Assembly (NCBI RefSeq): GCF_005796105.1
Contig: NZ_VAUO01000001.1
Span: 1,048,740 to 1,112,739 of the forward strand
Direction: 5' to 3'
Length of the DNA: 64,000 nt
DNA from: Pseudomonas mosselii
GTDB taxonomy: Bacteria; Pseudomonadota; Gammaproteobacteria; Pseudomonadales; Pseudomonadaceae
In this document: positions 8,018-16,620 of the stretch, one piece after another
How the letters are laid out: every line of letters begins with the position of its first letter
Numbering within the stretch: the stretch's first letter is position 1
The notes under the pieces: generated by a model
What the model was told of the DNA's origin: nothing
The model's database searches: none
The model's input: only the letters and a program-made list of their open reading frames with translations
Position numbers and translations under genes: made by a program

Positions 8018-8591
8018 CGCCCTGTTCGGGCTAGTGCTGACCGCTCCCGCACTGGCCGACAACGTCTGCCCGGCTGGGCAATACCAGGCCTGCGTGGTGG
8101 TGTGCTTCTGTATGCCAGTGGGCGATGGTCAGCCCGGCGAGGTGTTCAAGGATGTCGAGAACATGGCCACCGCTAGCCTGGTGTTTGCCCTGCGCCAGGC
8201 CCGCGACGAGGCCACGGCCAATGGCACACAACCGATTCCGCTGCACATCCGTGCCCAGCTCGAACCGTGGTACGACTTCGCTGTGCTGGACGCGGCGCGC
8301 TACCGGGTCGGCGATGAACAACAGATCAGCGCCGCCAACGCGCTGCTGCAAAACCCTGATGTGAACGCCGTGACCCTGATCGACACCGTGATTTTCCGAC
8401 GCCGCAGCGATGCCGAGGACAATGTGGCGCTGTGGGCCCACGAACTCAAGCACGTGGAGCAGTACCAGACGCTAGGCGTCGAGGAGTTCGCCCGCCGCTA
8501 CACGCGCAACTACGACGACCTCGAAGCGCCGGCCTACAAGATTGAGGCCGAAGTAAGCAAAGCCTTGCATACGCAAGGTGCAGCCCGCTAG
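8004..8591 (+). CDS. Exported protein with HExxH metal-binding motif (putative metallopeptidase-like)
   Basis: 195 aa. It has an N-terminal signal peptide (MKWINALFGLVLTAPALA, cleavage near residue 18) followed by a Cys-rich start (NVCPAGQYQACVVVCFCMP). The motif WAHELKHVEQYQ near residues 147-158 contains HELKH, the HExxH signature of zinc peptidases and of DUF4157-type proteins. The product is predicted to be periplasmic or secreted. It overlaps the tetR gene by 14 bases. The sequence does not say whether it is an active protease. Confidence 0.75.
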   Translation: MKWINALFGLVLTAPALADNVCPAGQYQACVVVCFCMPVGDGQPGEVFKDVENMATASLVFALRQARDEATANGTQPIPLHIRAQLEPWYDFAVLDAARYRVGDEQQISAANALLQNPDVNAVTLIDTVIFRRRSDAEDNVALWAHELKHVEQYQTLGVEEFARRYTRNYDDLEAPAYKIEAEVSKALHTQGAAR

Positions 8592-8601
8592 CGACAACAC
8601 T

Positions 8602-8623
8602 CGCTTGACGTTTACGTCAAGCG
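8602..8623. promoter_or_regulatory. MerR-type operator/promoter upstream of liuR-like gene
   Basis: Perfect inverted repeat with 10-base arms (CGCTTGACGT / ACGTCAAGCG) around a TT centre. It ends 39 bases before the MerR ATG. Long dyads of this sort are the binding sites of LiuR-type MerR regulators, so autoregulation is expected. Confidence 0.7.
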
Positions 8624-8661
8624 CGCTTTAGGTTAGCGCCATTCCCTCTTCGAGCCGCGCC

Positions 8662-9063
8662 ATGACCAGCCAGACCTACAGCATCTCCGACCTGTCCCGC
8701 GAGCTGGACATCACCACCCGGGCCATACGCTTCTATGAAGAGCAGGGTTTGCTCAGCCCGCAACGGCGTGGCCTGGAGCGCATCTACTCAGCCCGCGACA
8801 AGGTCACCCTCAAGCTGATCCTGCGCGGCAAACGCATTGGCTTCTCCCTGGCCGAGTGCCGCGAGTTGATCGCCCTGTACGACCCTAGCGGCGGCAACCT
8901 CAAGCAGCTCACCAGCATGCTCGCCAAGATCGCCGAGCGTCGCGCGCAACTGGAGCAGCAGATGCTCGATATCCAGCAGATGCACCTTGAGCTGGACACC
9001 GCGCAGGAACGCTGCGAGCAGGCCCTGGCCGCCACGCAGAACAAACAGCCTCATCACCGTTGA
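8662..9063 (+). CDS. MerR-family regulator, LiuR-like
   Basis: 133 aa. The MerR helix-turn-helix lies at residues 5-72 (YSISDLSRELDITTRAIRFYEEQGLL), then a coiled coil (about 85-125). It lacks metal-binding cysteines. Sequence and context resemble LiuR, the leucine/isovalerate utilization regulator. The next gene encodes HMG-CoA lyase, the last step of leucine catabolism. In many pseudomonads liuR heads liuABCDE; here only the lyase follows, as I recall for the KT2440 arrangement. Confidence 0.88.
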   Translation: MTSQTYSISDLSRELDITTRAIRFYEEQGLLSPQRRGLERIYSARDKVTLKLILRGKRIGFSLAECRELIALYDPSGGNLKQLTSMLAKIAERRAQLEQQMLDIQQMHLELDTAQERCEQALAATQNKQPHHR

Positions 9064-9083
9064 TCCGCCACAGGAACCCCGCC

Positions 9084-9983
9084 ATGTCATTGCCCGAAAA
9101 AGTCCGTCTGGTCGAAGTCGGCCCGCGCGACGGCCTGCAGAACGAAGCCCAGCCCATCAGCGTCGCCGACAAGGTGCGCCTGGTGGACGACCTCACCGAG
9201 GCAGGACTGCAATACATCGAGGTGGGCAGTTTCGTCTCACCCAAGTGGGTCCCGCAAATGGCCGGCTCGGCCGAGGTGTTCGCTGGCATCCAGCAGCGCC
9301 CTGGCGTGACCTACGCCGCACTGGCCCCCAACCTACGTGGTTTCGAAGATGCCTTGGCGGCGGGGGTCAAGGAGGTAGCGGTGTTCGCTGCCGCGTCCGA
9401 GGCGTTCTCGCAGCGCAATATCAACTGCTCGATCAGTGACAGCCTCAAGCGCTTCGAACCGATCATGGAAGCGGCCCGCAGGCACGGGGTACGGGTGCGC
9501 GGTTATGTCTCGTGCGTGCTGGGCTGTCCTTACGAGGGGTTCGTCAAGGCCGAGCAGGTCGCCCCTGTGGCCCGCGCTCTGCACCAGATGGGCTGCTACG
9601 AAGTGTCGCTGGGCGACACCATCGGCACCGGCACGGCGGGCGATACGCGCCGGTTGTTCGAGATGGTGGGTAAGGAGGTGCCACGCACGCAGTTGGCAGG
9701 ACACTTCCACGACACCTACGGCCAGGCCCTGGCCAACGTGTATGCCAGCCTGCTCGAAGGCATCGCGGTATTTGACAGCTCAGTCGCAGGACTCGGGGGC
9801 TGCCCTTACGCCAAGGGGGCCACCGGCAACATCGCCACCGAGGATGTGCTGTACCTGCTGCAAGGGCTAGGCATCGACACCGGTATCGACCTCGACCGAC
9901 TAATTGCTGCTGGCCTGCGTATCAGCCAGGTGCTGGGGCGTACCAGCGCATCGCGAGTGGCGCGGGCACGCAGCTCAGCGTGA
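9084..9983 (+). CDS. mvaB: Hydroxymethylglutaryl-CoA lyase
   Basis: 299 aa from the ATG at 9084; a longer ORF begins in the regulator's stop. The TIM-barrel motifs are all present: VEVGPRDGLQNE near the start, LGDTIGTGTAG, HFHDTYGQALAN (metal-binding His pair) and the signature GLGGCPYAKGATGN with the catalytic Cys. It cleaves HMG-CoA to acetoacetate and acetyl-CoA, ending leucine breakdown in the cytoplasm. It follows the LiuR-like gene by 20 bases, probably in one operon. Confidence 0.95.
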   Translation: MSLPEKVRLVEVGPRDGLQNEAQPISVADKVRLVDDLTEAGLQYIEVGSFVSPKWVPQMAGSAEVFAGIQQRPGVTYAALAPNLRGFEDALAAGVKEVAVFAAASEAFSQRNINCSISDSLKRFEPIMEAARRHGVRVRGYVSCVLGCPYEGFVKAEQVAPVARALHQMGCYEVSLGDTIGTGTAGDTRRLFEMVGKEVPRTQLAGHFHDTYGQALANVYASLLEGIAVFDSSVAGLGGCPYAKGATGNIATEDVLYLLQGLGIDTGIDLDRLIAAGLRISQVLGRTSASRVARARSSA

Positions 9984-10015
9984 TTCACACTCTTGTCACA
10001 TGACTGTGGGTGAAG

Positions 10016-10056
10016 TGTTACCGCCCCCACGGTCGACAGCGAAAAATCGGGTAACA
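10016..10056 (+). promoter_or_regulatory. Candidate CbrB upstream activating sequence
   Basis: TGTTACC (10016-10022) and GGTAACA (10050-10056) are inverted 7-base half-sites, matching the TGTTAC/GTAACA elements reported for CbrB at crcZ/crcY. They lie about 110-150 bases upstream of the predicted RNA start, a normal distance for a sigma-54 enhancer. The 27-base gap is wider than I remember for the consensus. Confidence 0.5.
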
Positions 10057-10103
10057 GGGAAACAAATCGATAAAATTTCAGGGGCTCACATTGTACGATT
10101 TCT

Positions 10104-10116
10104 TATCAAGCCATTG
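10104..10116 (+). promoter_or_regulatory. IHF binding-site match
   Basis: TATCAAGCCATTG fits WATCAANNNNTTR at every defined position. It sits between the putative CbrB sites and the sigma-54 promoter, where IHF would bend DNA to bring the activator to the polymerase. Confidence 0.5.
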
Positions 10117-10137
10117 ATTTTAAAGAATTTTCAAAAG

Positions 10138-10154
10138 TTGGCACGCCCCCTGCT
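10138..10154 (+). promoter_or_regulatory. Sigma-54 promoter of the CrcY-like RNA
   Basis: TTGGCACG, four bases, then CTGCT: the -24 GG and -12 GC are correctly spaced, with one mismatch to the TTGGCACG-N4-TTGCT consensus. The predicted transcript starts about 10164. Confidence 0.85.
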
Positions 10155-10163
10155 TTATCTCTT

Positions 10164-10530
10164 GCACAACAAAAACAAAAAACGCGATACCCAATAAAAA
10201 CAACAGGTAACGGCTCTGACATAACAAGAACAACACGGCAGAGGCGTAGCAAGCAGATTTTTTTGGAGTCGACAGGCTTTTCAGGGGTTCGCCCCGCGAC
10301 GTGACACAGAACAATAAAACTACCTGCAAGGTAGCGACAGTCACGCTTGGATCCTTCGGGATGAATGCAGGTCAGCGCTCAAAAAAATACGTTTGCTCTT
10401 GGCCCCGGTTAGGGGCCCCGCATTACCGAGATCAAGGCTTACAAAAACAACAAAAAGCTGATCTCCAATAATAAGAAAAGAGCAGGCAACAACGCTTTGA
10501 GGGGAGCTTCGGCTCCCCTCAGTGCTTTCC
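10164..10530 (+). ncRNA. crcY: CrcY-like small RNA, antagonist of Hfq/Crc
   Basis: About 365 nt without a credible ORF. The predicted 5' end (GCACAACAAAAACAAAAA) resembles the start of CrcZ. At least five A-rich CA motifs are visible: at the 5' end, near 10194-10206 (AAAAACAACAGG), 10226-10236 (CAAGAACAACA), 10441-10456 (ACAAAAACAACAAAAA) and 10485-10492 (GGCAACAA). These motifs sequester Hfq/Crc and relieve catabolite repression. A TTCG-loop hairpin ends it. From memory, crcY of P. putida lies just downstream of mvaB, as here. Copy identity (CrcY rather than CrcZ) rests on that synteny. Confidence 0.85.
10498..10521 (+). terminator. 3' hairpin of the CrcY-like RNA
   Basis: A 10-bp perfect stem (TGAGGGGAGC / GCTCCCCTCA) closed by a TTCG tetraloop. 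The tail is only moderately T-rich (TGCTTTCC). Confidence 0.75.
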
Positions 10531-10755
10531 GGCATTCACTTCCTCCCCCAATGCCCTCTCCACACCAACCCGTCGGCTGACACACTTGCACCCGCAGAGT
10601 ACTGCGGTGAATGGTCGCAGGCGTTGCCTGCCAAGGCCTGTACCGCCAGGCCCGAGCATCTGATACGGTTTTTCTCCTGATAACTGAGTCTGTGCTGAAA
10701 ACAGATGGCCACCCATAGTGCCCAGGCCTGATCGAGGCCTGATGAGCGATGAACC

Positions 10756-12162
10756 ATGAGCGACCGCCTCCCCCTGCACGTCATTGACATAACACCCGCC
10801 GCTGACAAGAGCCGGCACATCCCCGACGGTGCGATCCATACGCGCAGTTTCAGCGGCCTGTTCCGCACTCTGCGCATCCGCTTCGCCGGGCTGCTGTTCG
10901 CGCTGTTCTTCGGCACCGCATGGCTGCAATGGAACGGTCGCCAGGCTGTGCTCTGGGACCTGGCCGAGAGCAAGTTCCACATCTTTGGCGCAACCTTCTG
11001 GCCACAGGACTTCATCCTGCTCTCGGCGCTGCTGATCATCTGTGCCTTCGGCCTGTTCGCCGTCACTGTGTTCGCCGGGCGTGTGTGGTGCGGCTACAGC
11101 TGCCCTCAGAGCACCTGGACCTGGCTGTTCATGTGGTGCGAAAAAGTCATCGAAGGCGATCGCAACCAGCGCATCAAATTGGCCGCAGCGCCCTGGAGCC
11201 TGCGCAAGCTCGCGCAACGCGGCCTCAAGCACACGCTTTGGCTGGCCATTGGCCTGCTGACTGGCCTGACCTTCGTCGGATACTTCACTCCGATCCGCCC
11301 GCTGGCAACTGAGCTACTGAACTTGCAACTGGACGGTGTGGCCTTGTTCTGGGTGCTGTTCTTCACCACCGCCACCTACCTGAATGCCGGCTGGCTGCGC
11401 GAGGCGGTATGCCTGCACATGTGCCCGTACGCACGCTTCCAGGGCGTGATGTTCGATCAGGACACCCTGGCGGTCGCTTACGACCCTGGCCGCGGCGAGG
11501 CCCGTGGCCCACGCAAGAAAGGCAGCGACCCACGCCGCCAGGGCCTGGGCGACTGCATCGACTGTACCTTGTGCGTGCAGGTGTGCCCGACCGGCATCGA
11601 CATTCGCCAAGGCTTGCAGATGGCCTGTATCGGCTGCGCGGCCTGCATCGATGCTTGCGATCAGGTGATGGACAAGATGGGCTACGCCGGCGGCCTGATC
11701 GGCTACAAATCCGAGCGCCAGTTGCAAGGCGGCGTGACCCGTTGGCTACGCCCTCGCCTGCTGGGCTACGCGGCGGCGCTGACGGTGATGATCGGCGCCC
11801 TGATACTGGCATTGCACCTGCGTCCGATGGTATCGCTGGATGTGATCAAGGACCGTGGCCTGTTTCGCGAGAATGCCCTGGGGCAGATCGAGAACATCTA
11901 CCTGCTCAAGGTCATCAACAAAACCTCGCAGCCGCAGCAGTACCAATTGCGCCTATTGGATGCCGACGGTTTCGTCCTGCACGGGCGCACCACCTTCACC
12001 CTGGCCGCCGGCGAGATGAGCGAGTGGCCCGTCTCAGTGGCACTGCTGGCCGAGCGGCCGAGCAGCAGCGCGCAGACGCTGACCTTCCAGATCCAGGGCA
12101 GCGACGAGCCCGATATCCGCAGCAGCGCCCAGAGCCGTTTCGTCGCGCCGCTGAACCGCTGA
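10756..12162 (+). CDS. ccoG: Cytochrome c oxidase accessory protein CcoG (FixG/RdxA)
   Basis: 468 aa, polyferredoxin-type membrane protein. Several membrane segments carry VWCGYSCPQ and CLHMCPYARFQ. A cytoplasmic 2[4Fe-4S] ferredoxin domain has CIDCTLCVQVCP and CIGCAACIDAC (about residues 268-300). A final segment leads to a C-terminal periplasmic Ig-like domain. CcoG acts in copper delivery or reduction during cbb3 oxidase assembly. It normally sits with ccoNOP-ccoHIS, but no such gene is in this window, so this may be an orphan or second copy. The upstream 230 bp has no clear ANR box. Confidence 0.93.
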   Translation: MSDRLPLHVIDITPAADKSRHIPDGAIHTRSFSGLFRTLRIRFAGLLFALFFGTAWLQWNGRQAVLWDLAESKFHIFGATFWPQDFILLSALLIICAFGLFAVTVFAGRVWCGYSCPQSTWTWLFMWCEKVIEGDRNQRIKLAAAPWSLRKLAQRGLKHTLWLAIGLLTGLTFVGYFTPIRPLATELLNLQLDGVALFWVLFFTTATYLNAGWLREAVCLHMCPYARFQGVMFDQDTLAVAYDPGRGEARGPRKKGSDPRRQGLGDCIDCTLCVQVCPTGIDIRQGLQMACIGCAACIDACDQVMDKMGYAGGLIGYKSERQLQGGVTRWLRPRLLGYAAALTVMIGALILALHLRPMVSLDVIKDRGLFRENALGQIENIYLLKVINKTSQPQQYQLRLLDADGFVLHGRTTFTLAAGEMSEWPVSVALLAERPSSSAQTLTFQIQGSDEPDIRSSAQSRFVAPLNR

Positions 12163-12202
12163 TCCCTATACACTCACGCCATCCTTGACTGCACGGATCA
12201 CC

Positions 12203-13612
12203 ATGAAACGCTACGAACGCTTCGCCGATGACATCGCCGAACTGATCCGCACCGGGGTGCTCGGCCCCGGCCAGCGCGTGCCGTCGGTACGCTATGCCAG
12301 CCAGACCCACGGGGTCAGCCCCTCCACGGTGTTCCAGGCCTACTACCTGCTTGAGCGTCGCGGCCTGATCCGTGCGCGGCCGCGCTCGGGCTACTTCGTC
12401 AACGCCCATACCCCCAGGCCCATCGGCGAGCCTGCCGCCCAAGTCCCGGCGGGCGAGTCCACCGATGTGGATGTCAGCGACCTGGTGTTCTCCATCCTCG
12501 ATTCGATCAAGGATCCGCACACCATACCGTTCGGCTCGGCCTTCCCCAGCCCGACGCTGTTTCCACTGCAACGCCTGGCACGCTCACTGGCCAGCGCCAG
12601 CCGCGCCATGGACCCGCGCATGGTGGTCACCGATCTGTCACCGGGCAACCCGCAATTGCGCCGTCAGATCGCCCTGCGCTACATGGTTGGCGGTTTGATG
12701 CTGCCCATGGAGGAACTGCTGATCACCAACGGCGCGTTGGAGGCACTGAACCTGTGCCTGCAAGCGGTGACCCAGCCAGGCGACTTGGTGGCCATCGAAG
12801 CCCCGGCGTTCTACGCCTGCCTGCAAGTGCTCGAACGCCTGAAGCTCAAGGCTGTGGAAATCCCCGTGCACCCGCGTGAGGGCATGGACCTGGGCGTGCT
12901 TGCGCAAACCCTGGACAAGCATCCGGTCAAGGCCGTGTGGTGCATGACCAACTTCCAGAACCCGATGGGCGCCAGCATGCCCGAGGCCAAGAAACAGCAA
13001 CTGGTCGACCTGCTGCGCCAGCATCAGGTGCCGCTGATCGAAGACGATGTCTATGCCGAGCTGTACTACGCTCAACAGGCACCCAAACCTGCCAAGGCGT
13101 TCGACCGCGATGGACTAGTGATGCACTGCGGCTCGTTTGCCAAGAGCCTGGCGCCGGGCTACCGCATCGGCTGGGTCGCTGCTGGGCGCTTCGCGCAAAA
13201 GATCGAACGGCTCAAGCTGATGACCTCGCTGTGCGCCTCGATGCCAGCCCAGGCGGCGATTGCCGATTACCTGCAGCATGGCGGCTACGACCGTCACCTG
13301 CGCAAGCTACGTTACGCGCTCGAAGGCCAACAGGCCAACATGCTCGCCGCCATCACCCGGCATTTCCCGGCCCAGACCCGGGTCAGCCAACCCTCGGGCG
13401 GCTATTTCCTGTGGCTGGAACTACCCGAACAAATGGATGCCCTCAAACTGTTCCACATGGCCCTGGCCCAGGGTATCAGCATCGCGCCAGGACCGATCTT
13501 CTCGCCTGCCCGGCGCTTCGGCAACTGTATCCGTCTGAACTACGGCAGCCCATGGAACACAGGCGCCGAACAGGCCATGGAAACGCTGGGCAGGATCGTG
13601 CGCTCTTTCTGA
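12203..13612 (+). CDS. MocR-type regulator (GntR helix-turn-helix fused to aminotransferase-like domain)
   Basis: 469 aa from the ATG at 12203; a TTG at 12185 would add six residues. The N-terminal winged helix (MKRYERFADDIAELIRTGVL, PSVRYASQTHGVSPSTVFQAYY) is followed by a fold-type I aminotransferase domain. The PLP lysine lies in GSFAKSLAPGYRIGW. MocR proteins use PLP adducts as effectors and usually control nearby genes. The target is not obvious; the neighbours are ccoG and a hybrid kinase. Confidence 0.9.
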   Translation: MKRYERFADDIAELIRTGVLGPGQRVPSVRYASQTHGVSPSTVFQAYYLLERRGLIRARPRSGYFVNAHTPRPIGEPAAQVPAGESTDVDVSDLVFSILDSIKDPHTIPFGSAFPSPTLFPLQRLARSLASASRAMDPRMVVTDLSPGNPQLRRQIALRYMVGGLMLPMEELLITNGALEALNLCLQAVTQPGDLVAIEAPAFYACLQVLERLKLKAVEIPVHPREGMDLGVLAQTLDKHPVKAVWCMTNFQNPMGASMPEAKKQQLVDLLRQHQVPLIEDDVYAELYYAQQAPKPAKAFDRDGLVMHCGSFAKSLAPGYRIGWVAAGRFAQKIERLKLMTSLCASMPAQAAIADYLQHGGYDRHLRKLRYALEGQQANMLAAITRHFPAQTRVSQPSGGYFLWLELPEQMDALKLFHMALAQGISIAPGPIFSPARRFGNCIRLNYGSPWNTGAEQAMETLGRIVRSF

Positions 13613-13676
13613 ACAACAGCGTGCGGGCCGCTGGGCGACTGACTATAGTGAACACTTCGCCCCTTGGATCCAAATC

Positions 13677-15698
13677 ATGCCCGACACTGACCACCCCGTC
13701 TGGCAGACGCCAGACGCCGAGGCCGAGCACGCGTCCCAACGCCTCGCGTGGCTGAGTGAGCACATGGCCGAAGGCTTTTGCATCGTCGAGTTGATAGACG
13801 GCCCCCACGGCCCGCTCAGTGATTACCGTTACGTCTACGCCAACGCGGCCTGCACCCGGCACACCGGCTTGCGCAAGATCGTCGGACAAACCCTGCGCGA
13901 AACCCTGCCAAGCGAGGCCGGGGCCTGGCTCGGACACTACGCCTCGGTACTGCAAAGCGGCCAACCCAAGCATGTCGAGCAACGCCTGCAGGCGACCGGG
14001 CGCGACCTGTCGATCACGATTTACCGCCTGGAGCCGGCCAGTGCCCGACACATGGCGGTGCTGTTCCACGAGAGTAGCGATACGCTGCAAACCCAAGCCG
14101 GGCGGCAGCAACTCAACCAACAGTTGGGGCAGCAGGTCGACCAAGCGCTGGACGGACGGACGCTGTTCGCCCAGTTGGTCGACAGCAGCCTGGCCAACGT
14201 CACGGTGGTCGACATGGACATGCGCCTGCTGGCGATAAACCGCACAGCGCGTCAGACCTTCATGGGGCTGGGCCTGCCAGTGCCGGCGTTCGGCGACTGT
14301 TTGCGCGATTACCCGGCCATTTTCCCCGTCGCCAAGGCACAGCTATTGGCGCTCTGGGAGCGAGCGCTGGCAGGCGAAGTATTCGTCGAGAACCTCACCA
14401 TCCAGTTGCCGCCCACCGAGCGCCACTTCGAGATGCGCTTCAACATCTTGCGCGACAGCCTGGGCAATAGGCTCGGGGCGTACCTCTTCGCCTACGATAT
14501 CTCCGAGCGCATCGTCGAGCAGAACCGCTTGCGCGAAACCGAGCAGGCCCTGCGTAACGCTCAGAAAATGGAAGCCGTAGGCCAACTGACCGGTGGCATC
14601 GCCCACGATTTCAACAACCTGCTGGGGAGCATCGGTGGCGCACTGGAACTGGCCAACCTGCGCCTGGCCCAGGGCCGCGGCAGCGAAGCAGCCGATCTGC
14701 TGGACATCGCCCAACAGAACACCGCACGCGCCAGTCAACTGGTCAAACGCTTGCTGACCTTCGCCAGGCACCAGACCCTGCAACCCTGCCCCACCGATAT
14801 TCACACGCTAGTGGCCGGTATGCGCCCGCTGATCCTGACCTCCTTGGGCGAGCATATCCAATGGTTGGATTTGACCATGGCCGATCAGTGGCTGACCTGC
14901 GTTGACCCCTCGCAACTGGAAAACGCAGTGCTCAACCTGTGCATCAATGCACGCGATGCGATGCCCGCCGGGGGCATCTTGACCCTCAGTTGCGCAAACG
15001 TGACGCTGTCCCAGGCCCAGGGCGAAACATTGCAACTGCCTGCCGGCGACTATGTGCAACTGAAGGTGCTCGACAACGGCACGGGCATGGACCCGGCAGT
15101 CTCGGCACGTGTTCTTGAACCGTTCTTCACCACCAAACCGCTTGGCCAGGGCACAGGGCTGGGGCTGTCGATGGTCTATGGTTTCGTGCGCCAGTCGGGT
15201 GGACAACTGCACATTCACTCGCGCCAGGGACTAGGCACCCAGGTCCACCTCTATCTGCCCAGGCATACCAGCGACACAAGCGCACAGCCGCCCGCTCCCG
15301 AGCCTATGCCGACGCCGCCCGCAAGGCTTGGGGCGTGCCAGGTCATGGTGGTCGAAAACCAGCAGACGCTACGCCTGGTGATCGCAGAACTGCTGCACGA
15401 TCAAGGCTATCAAGTACACACCTTCGAAACCGCATACACCGCCCTCAAAGCCCTGCAAGAAGGCGTCACCCCGGACTTGCTGATCACCGATATCGGCTTG
15501 CCTGGGGTGCTGGACGGGCGCCAGTTGGCCCTGGCCGCCACGGCGCTCTATCCGCACTTGCGGGTGCTGTTCACCACCGGCTATGACCACGCCCAGGCGT
15601 TGGCGGATTTTTCGTTGACAGACGCCATGGCCAGTATCGGCAAGCCTTTCGCGCTGGACAGCCTGCTGGCCTGCGCTCGCCGTCTGCTCGCTCAGTGA
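13677..15698 (+). CDS. PAS-containing hybrid histidine kinase/response regulator
   Basis: 673 aa, no membrane segment, so cytoplasmic. Two PAS-like regions (about 20-135 and 160-280) precede the HisKA H-box ([11 protein letters not shown], His310) and an HATPase domain ([31 protein letters not shown]). A C-terminal receiver domain (555-670) has the phospho-acceptor Asp605 in [10 protein letters not shown]. The first acidic pocket is VVEN rather than VEDD, so Mg2+ binding may be altered. No separate output domain exists, so the signal must pass to another protein. Confidence 0.92.
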   Translation: MPDTDHPVWQTPDAEAEHASQRLAWLSEHMAEGFCIVELIDGPHGPLSDYRYVYANAACTRHTGLRKIVGQTLRETLPSEAGAWLGHYASVLQSGQPKHVEQRLQATGRDLSITIYRLEPASARHMAVLFHESSDTLQTQAGRQQLNQQLGQQVDQALDGRTLFAQLVDSSLANVTVVDMDMRLLAINRTARQTFMGLGLPVPAFGDCLRDYPAIFPVAKAQLLALWERALAGEVFVENLTIQLPPTERHFEMRFNILRDSLGNRLGAYLFAYDISERIVEQNRLRETEQALRNAQKMEAVGQLTGGIAHDFNNLLGSIGGALELANLRLAQGRGSEAADLLDIAQQNTARASQLVKRLLTFARHQTLQPCPTDIHTLVAGMRPLILTSLGEHIQWLDLTMADQWLTCVDPSQLENAVLNLCINARDAMPAGGILTLSCANVTLSQAQGETLQLPAGDYVQLKVLDNGTGMDPAVSARVLEPFFTTKPLGQGTGLGLSMVYGFVRQSGGQLHIHSRQGLGTQVHLYLPRHTSDTSAQPPAPEPMPTPPARLGACQVMVVENQQTLRLVIAELLHDQGYQVHTFETAYTALKALQEGVTPDLLITDIGLPGVLDGRQLALAATALYPHLRVLFTTGYDHAQALADFSLTDAMASIGKPFALDSLLACARRLLAQ

Positions 15699-15757
15699 GC
15701 CAGCCGATTACCAACGCTGACGCGAAGGTATTGCCGCGCCGTTGGGCGCAGGCAAGG

Positions 15758-16504
15758 TCAGCGCCCCCCGCCTAGGTCGATGAAGCTACCCGTGGAATAA
15801 GACGCTTTGTCCGACAACAGCCACAGGATCGCCTCGGCCACTTCTTCCGGGCGTCCACCCCGGCCCATAGGCAGTCCTGACTCAAGCTTGGTGACACGAT
15901 CTGCATCGCCACTGAGGGCATGGAAGTCGGTATGGATATAGCCTGGGCGCACACCGTTCACACGCACGCCCTCGCCCGCCACTTCCTTGGCCAGGCCCAC
16001 GGTGAAGGTATCGATCGCACCTTTGGAGGCGGCGTAGTCGACATACTCATTGGGCGAGCCTAAGCGTGCGGCCACGGACGAGACATTCACGATCGCCCCG
16101 CCCTGCCCGCCGTGACGGCGCGCCATGCGCAGCAGGGCATGCTTGGTGCAGAGCATCGGCCCGACCACATTGGTCTTCATCACCTTGAGCAGACGGAACT
16201 CGGACATGTCCTCGACGCGGCTCTGGTGGGCGATGGTAGCGGCATTGTTGACCAGCGCCGTGACCTGGCCCAGCTCGTGATCGACACGCTGGAACAACTG
16301 CTGCACCTCATCCTCGACGCTGACATCGGCGCGCACCGCGATGGCCGTCGCGCCGAGGGCGCGGACCTGGCCCAGGACGGCCTCGGCGGCCTGGTCATCG
16401 GTGTGGTAGTTGATGCAGATGCGATAACCCTGTTGCGCTGCCAGCAACGCAGTCGCGGCGCCGATGCCGCGGCTGGCGCCGGTGATGACGATGACCTTTT
16501 CCAT
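15758..16504 (-). CDS. SDR-family NAD(P)-dependent oxidoreductase
   Basis: 248 aa from the ATG at 16504; a 17-residue upstream extension is rejected. TGASRGIG at residues 7-14 binds the cofactor, NNAA is at about 88-91, catalytic Ser is in NVSSVAA and YAASKGA supplies YxxxK. All key residues are present, unlike the SDR at 6653-7384. The C terminus (GSFIDLGGGR) is typical of glucose/3-oxoacyl reductase-like SDRs. The gene stands alone on the minus strand and the substrate is unknown. Confidence 0.9.
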   Translation of the reverse strand: MEKVIVITGASRGIGAATALLAAQQGYRICINYHTDDQAAEAVLGQVRALGATAIAVRADVSVEDEVQQLFQRVDHELGQVTALVNNAATIAHQSRVEDMSEFRLLKVMKTNVVGPMLCTKHALLRMARRHGGQGGAIVNVSSVAARLGSPNEYVDYAASKGAIDTFTVGLAKEVAGEGVRVNGVRPGYIHTDFHALSGDADRVTKLESGLPMGRGGRPEEVAEAILWLLSDKASYSTGSFIDLGGGR

Positions 16505-16620
16505 GAGCCTGCCATATGACTGGAGAAGGCCTACAAGGTTATGGGAAATGGCCATGATTTGGAATGTGCCCGATGCGTGAGTGGGCTCGAACCTGGGCGC
16601 TCAAGCCTCACCCACACACC

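Noticed and set aside
10741..10750. Possible ANR/FNR box before ccoG
   Set aside because: Only the repeated AGGCCTGAT words are present; no TTGAT-N4-ATCAA dyad.
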